From positions 5,810,507-5,874,506 of the forward strand of contig OY718803.1 of the NCBI GenBank assembly GCA_963070105.1: 64,000 bases of DNA, in the 5' to 3' direction. This DNA comes from Litomosoides sigmodontis. Lineage: Eukaryota > Nematoda > Chromadorea > Rhabditida > Onchocercidae. Below the pieces are notes generated by a model. It searched no databases. It saw nothing but the letters and a program-made list of their open reading frames with translations, and was not told the origin of the DNA. The stretch's first letter is position 1. Each line of letters starts with the position of its first letter. Positions 55,677-64,000 of the stretch are shown here, one piece after another. Position numbers and translations under genes: made by a program.

Positions 55677-56844
55677 ATGATCATTATTTTATAAATACTG
55701 GGATAATAATGAACCATACAACAATCATTTTAGTTTTGAGCTTACAGCCACCAGATGTTGCGTTAACCAGTTGTTCTCAATTCCATAAAATTGGCATTAA
55801 TTTTCAACAACGGTTAGCTCAGAATATAACATTCCTAAATCCCGATTACTAACTAGCGCTGAGGATTCAAATCACTTGTAAGGAAACCATTGCATACTTA
55901 CTAATTGTTCATAAACTGTGCAGGCTATATCTTATTGCGGCTTTTTCAAACAATTCTTTCACCTACCATAAACTGAAGCACAAGCATTAAACAAATTTAA
56001 AATTGTTAAAACAAACCGAAGAGAAGTTAGTCTGCGGTGGAACCAGCATATGTTGAATATGTGGTGGTATTTGCATTTGCTGTTGAACACTTTGCGGTTG
56101 CGAACCTTGTGGCGTCATGTTGTATACCGATGTCCCAGACGTAACAGCACCGTCTGTTCCTGAAGCTGTACAAATATTTAAAGTAACTGCTATCATGGCT
56201 TATCGAGATTTCGATAATCCACAACCTGTTGCTTGATATAAGTGGATAAATCTCGCAACTTTGTTTCTTTCGATTTTTATGTCGGAATCTAATTACTTTT
56301 GAAACTTACGGAGTAAATTGTTCAGCGTTGGGGTCGCCATTTGCTGTTGCTGTTGCTGCTGCTGAAAAGCAATTTCGAATAATCACATCATGGAATACTG
56401 ATAATTATAAAATTTTCTGAAGCAGATTTTCAATTCAATAAAGTGAAAATGGTTAAGCACCTTCGATCTCCATTCTTTTCTAGTCATCAACATCAGTTAC
56501 AAAATACGGAAACTTTAAAGATTTTTTCAGAACTGTGCACATGAAAGTGTTCTAGTATCAAGCGCACCTTGTTTCCTTAAAACACTCTATGTTTTGTCAG
56601 GTACCAAACCCGCAAAAATTTTCCATACTACCTACGCTTTAATAGCTCACAGTAAATGAAAACAATACTTCTCCTACACGAAATCAAACTAAAGTCAAAT
56701 CAGGTCCCTAACCGCCAATCCCAATAAGTCTTATGCATTTTCTGTTTTCATTAAGCAGAATCATTTTACCTGAGGGGACATTTCACTACTCGATTTGGGT
56801 GCGTCAGCAGCGCAACTACCTTGAGAAGTCGCATTTGTAGCCAT
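36980..56844 (-). CDS. let-526: ARID1/Osa/LET-526-type SWI/SNF (BAF) subunit
   Basis: The 32 exons sum to 5262 nt, 1753 aa. Three blocks: a low-complexity Q/P/G/S/M-rich N-terminus beginning [10 protein letters not shown], with a polyQ run and TPTLNNLL (as in ARID1 TPTLNQLL); an ARID DNA-binding domain (about aa 385-480: [33 protein letters not shown]); and a C-terminal BAF250_C armadillo-like region (about 955-1600: [47 protein letters not shown]-like [19 protein letters not shown]). ARID1 anchors the canonical BAF remodeller and binds AT-rich DNA loosely. Exons are listed in the two block entries. Human ARID1A (2285 aa) is longer, mainly in the N-terminal low-complexity part. AATTACAG lies 2 nt before the ATG. 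An extra first exon or a shorter isoform is possible. Confidence 0.92.
37324..37364. repeat. (TA)n microsatellite in ARID1 intron
   Basis: About 41 bp of alternating T and A in the intron between exons 37419..37665 and 36980..37245. Confidence 0.95.
43847..48242. other. 4.4-kb ARID1 intron
   Basis: Largely AT-rich sequence between the ARID-domain exons and the following low-complexity exon. Open frames on the minus strand at 45456-46019 lack consensus splice borders and any recognisable product. It contains a TA/TG microsatellite at 46922-47010. No RNA gene or transposon recognised. Confidence 0.5.
46922..47010. repeat. (TA)n/(TG) microsatellite in ARID1 intron
   Basis: About 89 bp of alternating purine-pyrimidine, mostly TA with short TGTG interruptions near the left end. 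Confidence 0.95.
52465..52527. repeat. GGAT/GATA tetranucleotide microsatellite
   Basis: Degenerate tandem GATG/GATA units on the plus strand in the GC-rich part of the large ARID1 intron. Confidence 0.85.
52793..52860. repeat. (CA)n microsatellite
   Basis: A pure AC/CA run of about 68 bp, followed by GGACACCGAGGGG. Predicted His-Thr or Cys-Val ORFs across it are artefacts. Confidence 0.97.
52878..52901. repeat. (CGGT)n tetranucleotide repeat
   Basis: About five to six CGGT units just beyond the CA microsatellite, with one unit changed to CGCT. Notably CpG-rich for this AT-rich genome. Confidence 0.85.
54407..54465. repeat. (TA)n microsatellite
   Basis: About 59 bp of alternating A and T in the 5.5-kb ARID1 intron. 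Confidence 0.95.
55629..55673. repeat. (TA)n microsatellite
   Basis: About 45 bp of alternating T and A in the 5.5-kb ARID1 intron, some 340 bp from the exon at 56017. Confidence 0.95.
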
Positions 56845-56846
56845 TT

Positions 56847-56853
56847 CTGTAAT
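56847..56853 (-). promoter_or_regulatory. Candidate spliced-leader acceptor of ARID1
   Basis: The minus strand reads GATTACAG|AA followed by the ATG at 56844. The 2-nt gap fits trans-splicing, but it could equally end a cis intron from a non-coding first exon in the GC-rich region further right. Confidence 0.45.
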
Positions 56854-59800
56854 CATCACCACATGATGATTCCGATCAAGTATATTTTTGTGACTTCACT
56901 ATGAAAGTTGCAAAGGTTGGATATTGAAGGAGCTGTGAGGACCTAAATCACCAACCTTATAATAAAAAAATGTACTGAGACAATTCAACAAATATGATGT
57001 CGATCCATTTCAAGATACCACTGTTGCTACGGTAAGTCATGCTACAAATTTGGATGTAAAAGTATTACAGATTGTTTAGATAAATAAAAGGACAAATCAG
57101 ACTGACGCTTCAGTCAAATTTCGGATTGTTTCATCCACTTCTATACTTGAACCCGATTTGCAGTGAATGACCGTTTTGAATACCAGTGCTTTGTTAGTTG
57201 AAAAATCAACCAGTTGTAATAAAATAATGATGAAAGAGCAACAGTTGTACCATATTAGTAATGAAGCAGTAATTATATCGATGCTGCGTAATCTTTTCTG
57301 TAAGTTTACTTCGCAGCGCCTAAAATCTGATAGATCTTTAGTTTATGCACGAAGCCGTACATACTGCGTGTTCACGGAAATCCAAAGAGAAAACAAGAAG
57401 CCACTACAGATATGTTGCCAGAGAGAAAATGGTCCTCAAACCATAACAATTCCAAGCACGGCAAAATTACAGGACCATTTCTCTTCTGCCTTTTTCATTT
57501 TTAGTGAATTAGCGACTCGATCATTTAGGACAGACAGTAAGATATCATTGAGATGTATTGATCTATTAGGTTCAAGAAGCAAGACGTAACAATGCATCGA
57601 AGTAAAAAATGTTTGATTCCCTTTGCAGCCACTGACTTGTAGCAATTAGTCATCTCCGGTTGATATTCAACCAAGAGGAATACACATTCCCACCCTTCCA
57701 CATGACGTCAAATCATGGTGGGTGCTGTTTGTTTTTTTCATCCATAATTTCGCATTCGTTTTTTTTTCTAACATTTACACAAAAAACAATAACAATGAAC
57801 TAAAGCGCTAATATACATACGTATATAAATTTCGTTATTACCAACACTCAAAAGGAATACCAGTGCTAACGAAAACTACTCATAAAACACAACATTCCGC
57901 TTAATGGTCTGTTCTGTAAAAGTGCCAACAAAAATTACGTACAGAGGAATACTAACGGAAATGATATAACAAGCAGCACGCACATATCATTTCCGTCAAT
58001 GCTCTAAGCAAATGGCATGGACAGCTTTTCACGGATGTATGTAACACGAGGTTTTGAATTACGAGGTTATTGAATCACGCATTGCACCAGATAGTCCTGA
58101 CAGCACACATCTCTTAATTCACGAACTGATGTTGCGCAGATCAAAACCAAACAGCGTTCGAAATTTTATACCTATAAATTCTCATCTCACAATAAAATTA
58201 ACGTAGCCACTCTTCAATAACGATTTCCTCCCAACATGTATATAAATAATGCACTTGCTTAATTCGCAAGTCTTCCATATACGCACATCATCTTAGAAAA
58301 AAACGTGTTATTGTTTCGAGAGCTTGAAATGCACATAAGTAAATTCTATGAGATCGTCCCTAAGTAGAGGCAAACCAGGAAGAAAAACTGTATTCAACTT
58401 TTATCAACATCACTCATCACGCACGCTTTAAAACTATCAAAAAAAGTTGACCAAAATAGATAAATGAGCACCAATACATTCAAATGAAAAGTTACCTCAA
58501 AATCACTGCTAACATGTATTACGAAACTTATCATTTACGAAAATCCATTCATCACTTATTATGCTATGAGCGACTTCTATAACACATTACACCTCATTTC
58601 TACTAGTCGCAATTATATAAGCAACCAAAGCACTTTTCTTTCTACATAACTTATATTACCATTTCACATGAACGTTTAATTGTAGCAGTACAATCATTTC
58701 ACTCATTCTGATTTTTACAAAACTACTTGTGTGAGATGCAGGAAGGATCACATCTTTTGAGAGTAAGATATACGAGATGATGAACGCTGATTAGGTCAAT
58801 AGCGGCTTTTTCCATTTTATTCTCCTGTACGACTATGTTAAAATAGTAAGAACATTCACTAAAGCTGTTAACAACTAGAAATCATAAGTAAGAAAAAGAG
58901 TACATAAAAAAATTTTATCATCTGTGATGCAATTATGAAGTCATTGGCGGCTGGTGTTTTACCGTCTCTTAGCTTCACAAATTTCTCAATTCTACTATCA
59001 TACATTGGTTCACATATGGGCTTACATTTCGCAGCCATTAAACGATGTCAATGCGATCAAGGAAGCTATAGAGAATGTTGAATAATTTAACTAGCAATAT
59101 GAAAGGAATAATTCATTTAAAAAAAAAAAATGGCACTTGCACTTTTTTGGCACAGGAATACTCCAGGCGACAACTACATCTAACCTAGAGCTACGCGGTC
59201 CACGCACATAGAACAGTTCAGAACAGTTGTAAGTTGTGAATCACTTCGTTTATTACCCTAACAGAAATTGCTGATTCTGAAGGCAAAGAATGTTTTATCC
59301 ACAAATAGGAAGAGAAGCAAATTTATTCTAGTGTAGTACACATGTATACATAGCTGATGCAATGAATGGGAATGTTCAGGAACTAGCAGAAAAGACGAGA
59401 CTTTTTGAATAGGCAAAGTGTCGTGAATATTCGACAAGAATGAGACGGGCGATCTATAAGTGGCGCAGATGCCCGCAACTGCTTTTAAATTACCAGCATC
59501 TGGATGTTCCTGAGAAGTGGTGCAAGTATCAACTGATGACACTAGAATAGTTCGTCACTTTCCCATATAAAGCAAATCTGAAAAAGATGTGGAGAGGAAG
59601 AAGTCACACAAAACCTGTGTTAGCGTCACCTTGTCTCATCTCATCTCATCAGTAGCACATTTGTAGCAATGCTCTAGCATGATGTGATAAATTTGGTTGT
59701 AAGCTACCGCCCATGTCAGAAATACTCATTTTTTTGTTCCTAGCTCTTTCCGAGCGCAGGAAAAGGCGGACGACGAGTACAGTGATAAGATGGCAACAGA

Positions 59801-60621
59801 GGTGGTGATCATGATTGATAGTGGAAGAGGTGATAAGAGAAATGGAAAAGGGACAGCAATGGCGTTGTATGAATAATGATAGCAGCCTTACCGGCGGTAC
59901 ACAGATAAATAGTTAGCCAATAAACAGCAACAAAGGACTAGAGCAGCTAAAGATAGAGAAGGGGGACGAGGAGTTTTACGAAAAGTTTCGTTTTGGGGAC
60001 AATAGTTACAATGACCGTGTCGTTATAAATGGCTCGTTGCGTCTCGAGGGGAAGGCTAGGCCTCAACAGCCTGTGATGGAGAAATGCTTTGCTATCTGAA
60101 AAATTCAAATATTCGTTGGCGCGACCATCACGGACCGTTCCTTTCCTCCCCTTCCCCCCCCCCCCTCGCAACTCTTCAGCTAGAGCACTCGTCCTCCACT
60201 CCTCTCTCCTTCTCTCCCCCTCCCTCTCTCTTTCTCTCTCAGTTCAGTGCCCTTCACATCCCGTCAAAAACTACCACTTCCAAGATTCCCACATAATTAC
60301 CACCGCTCAACGATAACCACGTTCACGACGAAACACACAATAAGCGTACGAGGTGGATGAGTAGTACCTCCACGGATGCCGAGCACCCGACCTTCGGCGA
60401 CAGATACACACACACGCCCCGAGTCTCCCAGTACTGCATCCTTCCCGTCGTCCATCGCGTTATAATGCTCTGCTCGGCATGTTGCAGCACAACATCAGCG
60501 GTAGTAACAGTGGAAAAGAGAGCGCCACACAGCCCAGCCCACCCCATCCCATCCATCCTATCAATACGTAGACAGACGGACAGACGGGCATGCACACGTA
60601 TAGTTAGACATTGGAAGAAGT

Positions 60622-60648
60622 AATGGATGGATGGATGGTTGGATGGGG
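60622..60648. repeat. GGAT tetranucleotide microsatellite
   Basis: TGGATGGATGGATGGTTGGATGG on the plus strand in the GC-rich island upstream of ARID1. Near-identical to the repeat at 52465-52527 in the ARID1 intron. Confidence 0.85.
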
Positions 60649-62191
60649 GACCATCATACCATACAATGAAGCATGGCTGAATCGATCTCAGGCACGGATC
60701 TCCTGCTTCAGCTGAATCTCCGGTTTTTTTCAGGTTTCCCATCAAGCATCAGCAGCAGCAGCAGCAACAGCAGCATCCAGCGGGACGATCAATCCCTCGG
60801 AAAGGATCAACGGACCGCGTACAGCCCGTTGCATGTATGCCCCCTTTTCTCTCTTTCTCCCCCTTCTCTCTCACTCTCTCACTCACTTACCTCTAGCCCA
60901 CGGCCGACCGTTCCTACGAGGGAACCCATCGGCTCCATGGCCTGTCACCACCACCAAAGGACGATATTCACTCGTCTTATGCGTGCGGTGCGGAGGAACT
61001 ATGCGTTGCGGTTTTTTCTGAGAAGTTATCTGACGGGTGAGAGGAACGACTGCATGGGCACTATTTCTTCATTGCCGAGCGCTATCTCTCGTGGGTGTAG
61101 ACTCATCCGAGACAGCACTCCACCCATCCAATATGGGCCATCCCATTTCTTTTCAGCAGCGTAGAGGAAGGAGAGAACATGGAGTCACACTCTCTCGCGC
61201 TCTCCACCCTCTCCCGTACTCAAATAAACATCAGACATACAGATGCGCACGCACGGCACGGAAAGCTAATTCGAACTGACTCCTGCGCTTTCTCTCCTTG
61301 CCCTTACCGCGAAGAACACAGCGCTGGGTGGGAGTTGTTGTGGAGGGTGAGAGGTCAGCAGGTGATTTACCTCTGGCAGGACCTTCGGTGGCCTCATATC
61401 TTCCTCTCGGATCATCAGTGCCTCGGGAATGTTGTTGAGCAAAGTGGTTGTTGAAGCTCGCTTATATGAGATTGAAGCACGTTTACAAATGCCTTGACAC
61501 GTGAATGATGGGGCCGTGAAACGTTCCCACCCTTTTCGTACCTTTCTCAGACTGCCTATTGTTGGATGTGACGTATTTTTAAACAAAATATCGAATGAAA
61601 AGAGGAACCTTTGAAGGCCTCCGATCGCAAAATTACGTTGAAAGACATCGAAGAAAGAGAAAGTATAAAGATTGAGAAAAAGTGAGAGGCAAACAGATCC
61701 AGTCATTCACGGGTGTGATATAATTGGGAGCAAAGATCGTCTTCATTCAACGTCATCCGAAATGTTTAATTTTTTTCGGATGTCGAGGTGTTCGCTCCAT
61801 TTCGCTGGAAAACACCCACCGACTTCAGCCAACGCATCATGCAGTACAGTTTGTTCGCATTTCCCCAGTACGTTTCTGAATCATAATTGTTTCTTATTCT
61901 GAATGTTCCTGCTGCGTGGTTGGTAAACAGGTAAGAAGAGTTGATAAACAAGTGTGATGCATATAAATACACGAAATTTTCAAGTCTATTCGTGATATTT
62001 GTGCAGCACCATCCTTCTGCGTGTCATTGCTGATCTTGCAATGTTTAAGTCACAAATGTATCTTTCCTACAACGAACGGAAATAGTTCATGACCGATGAA
62101 CTCAGCGGTTGCGAAGTGATAGCTTGGGGTAATCTAAAAAACGGAGCACATTTAATGGCATGGATTGTGTGTGGTCGTCATCTCGAAGATT

Positions 62192-62227
62192 CTGTTCCAA
62201 GACTATGGGATCGTAGTCTTGGAACAG
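62192..62227. repeat. Perfect 14-bp inverted repeat with 8-nt loop
   Basis: CTGTTCCAAGACTA (62192-62205), loop TGGGATCG, TAGTCTTGGAACAG (62214-62227). The stem has no mismatch. It lies about 0.5 kb beyond the rps-20 stop codon, in otherwise unassigned DNA. No run of T follows either arm. Confidence 0.85.
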
Positions 62228-62522
62228 CCCACACCTCGTTTATAATAAACTCCACTTATACGATCTCCGAAGTGTTAGAAATATTAATGTGCAGTACTTT
62301 AACTTGTCCACCATTACACTTGCACCTATGAAACTCGTAAGGAAACAATAATTAGTCTTTGTAATGAAAGTGTTACGCAACCTGATTATTCTGTTATCAC
62401 CAAAAATCACAAAACTTCGAGACTCGCCTTATCCATGCGAAATGTACGTACTCATATAAAAGTTGAACGGAAAAGACGTAGAAAAGAGAACGGCATGACA
62501 TGGTATTTCTTAAAAATTTTTA

Positions 62523-62580
62523 TTATAATCTGTTTAACACACCACTTGGACTATGCATATTGATTAGACGTTTATAGACC
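62523..62580 (-). pseudogene. Degenerate duplicate of part of the rps-20 last exon
   Basis: 58 nt that align to 62795-62854 of the rps-20 terminal exon with five mismatches and two single-base gaps. Read in the parental frame it gives [13 protein letters not shown] and then a stop (the original is [13 protein letters not shown]). It lacks an acceptor site and the C-terminal codons, so it is non-functional. It lies 160 bp past the true stop codon. Confidence 0.85.
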
Positions 62581-62592
62581 CAAATTCAAATT

Positions 62593-62598
62593 TTTATT
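62593..62598 (-). terminator. Candidate poly(A) signal of rps-20
   Basis: AATAAA on the minus strand (TTTATT on the plus), about 144 nt past the rps-20 stop codon. It is the first clear canonical hexamer on that side. In AT-rich DNA a chance match is possible. Confidence 0.3.
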
Positions 62599-62741
62599 AC
62601 TTTAAAGAACAAGATCAAGAACATAACAAACTTCAAACCACTTCATAACAACGACTAGCAATGAACATTACTGCGTAGACATAAATAAAGCTTTGTCTAC
62701 TTTCATACTTTTACAGTTCCACAACAGTTATCACTTCCATT

Positions 62742-63694
62742 TTAAGAATCGTTGATTGTAACTTCTACGTCAACACCAGGTTCGATCGAAATACTTGTAA
62801 TTTGTTTCAACACATCACTTGGACTATGCATATTGATCAGACGTTTATGGATCCGCATCTTAAATAAAAAGTTAAAATGCGAAAAAAAAAACTACGTCGC
62901 TTTAAACTACCGACGTTTGGAAATGGTAACATAAATAATTTCCCTTGTTTTAGTGGTCTAAGACTTCTACAAGTCATAGAAAACAGTAACTTTCGGCCGA
63001 AATTCCATCGTCAGTGAAATGACATAATCAGACCTGGAATCGATCCCAAGTTTTTGAGCCCTCACCACATGGTGTTTTACGCGTTGTGATACGGAGTATT
63101 TTTGTGGGCATGCGAATTGGTCCTTTCACAACAAGATTTTTTTCTTTTGCTCCATTGATAAGCTGCTCACAAACTAAAACATTTTTCGAGTATATTACAT
63201 AAAATCTCTTTGCATTGTCCACTTTGACATTCTATTCTTGCACTTTATTGATATGCACAAGCACTAAAACGTATTAACACTATGCTTACTATCAAAGAAA
63301 CTAAAACCTTGTTTAATTTGGCTGCTACTGATCTTTTCACACACCCATCTCAGTTTCATACCAATTTCCTTTCAACAGAATACTATTATTTATTCCTGGC
63401 TCTAAACCTAGTACTTCACTGGTTGGTGTAACTCAGGTTATACTCCAGTTCTCAAGTTATATCATTCACCATCAAGAGCACGACGAAAATCAGAAAAAAT
63501 TGTACCTTTCTCCAGCGAGTACACGTTTTGCGAAGTGAGAGTAATTCGAATACGGTGCTCGGTATTGTCAAGAGTAATAGGTTTCTCCGTCTTATAAGGT
63601 ATGCCAGCCTAAACAAAATTAACCACTGTATAAATTCCTCTTAAAACGCTTTGTCTCTCCAGTGCAAATTGAAACAAAATTACAATCTAACCAT
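62742..63694 (-). CDS. rps-20: Ribosomal protein uS10 (RPS20)
   Basis: Four exons (63692..63694, 63506..63608, 63034..63173, 62742..62858) sum to 120 aa (human RPS20 is 119). A small-subunit protein of the 40S head near the mRNA entry and beak. Exon 1 contributes only the ATG (ATG|GTTAG), then [97 protein letters not shown] and [14 protein letters not shown] to the stop. All universally conserved uS10 blocks are intact. No TTTCAG lies right before the ATG; a TTGTTTTAG about 90 nt upstream is the nearest good acceptor. The degenerate copy of its last exon is downstream. Confidence 0.97.
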
Positions 63695-64000
63695 TTTTAC
63701 AAAAGAATGAGTTTCAATGATCAGCAATATACTGCGATTCACCACTTCCTTTTCCGAGTTTTTCTGTGTTCAATATCCAGAGCTAAAACAAGATGTGTGC
63801 ACACATGACGGACATAACGAATTGTCTACACACACTTCGTAATATTTTCAGATATCAAGACGAAGATGCATTTCGAAACAAGAGTAATAGAAAAATATGT
63901 GAGAAACAGTCAAAAAGCACCCAAATCTCTTGAAAAGTCCGCATAACAGAATGCCCTACTTATGAAAAACATCTGGGACTGGGTTATGATGTGTTAAGTT
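63695..64000. other. 5' flank of rps-20
   Basis: About 300 bp up to the window edge, expected to hold the rps-20 5' UTR and promoter. A TTGTTTTAG acceptor-like site on the minus strand lies near 63784-63792. No other gene is visible. Confidence 0.45.

Larger units (their letters stand above)
50560..56016. other. 5.5-kb ARID1 intron holding a GC-rich low-complexity island
   Basis: The intron lies between the third and fourth coding exons. About 52000-53400 is much richer in G and C than the surroundings, with ATGG, CA and CGGT microsatellites and CT-rich tracts. The remainder is AT-rich, with (TA)n at 54407-54465 and 55629-55673, a poly-C run near 50870-50881, and a 14-bp direct repeat CTACATCATGCTAA at 53938 and 53964. 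No coding exon recognised. Confidence 0.55.
41940..56844 (-). other. let-526: ARID1 N-terminal low-complexity part and ARID domain (18 exons)
   Basis: Exons 56770..56844, 56310..56361, 56017..56165, 50325..50559, 50049..50111, 49851..49973, 49616..49770, 49277..49456, 49124..49204, 48885..48974, 48565..48660, 48243..48471, 43617..43846, 43333..43464, 42891..43092, 42585..42793, 42301..42522, 41940..42011. The ARID domain lies in 48243-48974: [66 protein letters not shown]. Flanking exons are rich in Q, P, G, M, Y and S ([29 protein letters not shown]), as expected for the disordered ARID1 N-half. The join 48243/43846 (PGPG|QPGP) fixes the 43846 acceptor over a TTTTTAG 27 nt upstream. Confidence 0.85.
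56854..62741. other. Long gene-poor region between rps-20 and ARID1, with GC-rich island at about 59740-61500
   Basis: The ORFs here (for example plus strand 57167-57589 and 60673-61164, minus strand 59258-59542 and 60323-60745) have no recognisable product or splice structure. From about 59740 to 61500 the base composition shifts to G/C, with pyrimidine-rich tracts (60140-60240, 60840-60895), a GGAT microsatellite (60622-60648) and a short CAG/CAA run (60748-60777). This could be the promoter and 5' UTR region of ARID1. Function is inferred only. Confidence 0.45.

Noticed and set aside
57167..57589. Plus-strand ORF of 140 aa.
   Set aside because: No recognisable domain, no splice borders, and it is the only plus-strand candidate in a minus-strand region. 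A real single-exon gene cannot be fully excluded.
60323..61706. Several overlapping ORFs of 80-163 aa on both strands.
   Set aside because: They owe their length to GC-rich, CT-repeat composition; frames overlap, none has a known domain.
62089..62331. Plus-strand ORF of 80 aa across the 14-bp hairpin.
   Set aside because: No recognisable product; half of it is the inverted repeat read through.

Overview
The window looks like nuclear DNA of a nematode. It is AT-rich and intron-dense, with many (TA)n arrays. It carries eight protein-coding genes, all transcribed from the minus strand. Six of the eight start codons sit 2-13 nt behind a strong 3' splice-site-like sequence (TTTCAG type) with no coding exon before it. 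That is what spliced-leader trans-splicing would leave. The APH-1 protein has a stretch that closely resembles my recollection of C. elegans APH-1, and the Roco kinase has the ankyrin + LRR + ROC-COR + kinase + WD40 layout of LRK-1. I cannot name the species or clade. I rebuilt the exon chains by hand from donor and acceptor sites and reading phase. For seven of the genes the summed exon lengths give whole-codon ORFs close to family size; the eighth, TMBIM6, runs off the window edge.

Layout, left to right. 1-1160: TMBIM6/Bax-inhibitor-1, 3' end cut by the window. 2296-3235: an LSm10-like Sm protein, a U7 snRNP subunit. 4004-20069: lrk-1, 42 exons, 2530 aa. 21136-23928: NMD3, the 60S export adaptor. 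25493-27196: APH-1, gamma-secretase. 27987-34209: an ATP9/TAT-5/Neo1-type P4-ATPase. 36980-56844: an ARID1/Osa/LET-526 SWI/SNF subunit, 32 exons, with 4.4-kb and 5.5-kb introns. 56845-62741: a 5.9-kb stretch with no convincing gene but a GC-rich low-complexity island. 62742-63694: ribosomal protein uS10/RPS20.

The genes do not form one pathway. Several act at membranes: TMBIM6 at the ER, APH-1 in the gamma-secretase complex, the flippase on endosomal/Golgi membranes, and LRK-1 in vesicle trafficking. NMD3 and RPS20 belong to ribosome biogenesis and translation. LSm10 and ARID1 act in the nucleus. Spacings between neighbours are about 0.8-6 kb, wider than typical C. elegans operon gaps, so separate promoters are likely, though all genes point the same way.

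The most notable items are the LSm10-like gene, because C. elegans is thought to lack the U7 snRNP; a degenerate duplicate of the rps20 last exon; two perfect hairpins; and two similar GC-rich islands, one upstream of ARID1 and one inside its large intron, which may be alternative promoters. I saw no transposon, tRNA, rRNA, CRISPR array or obviously bacterial or viral segment.
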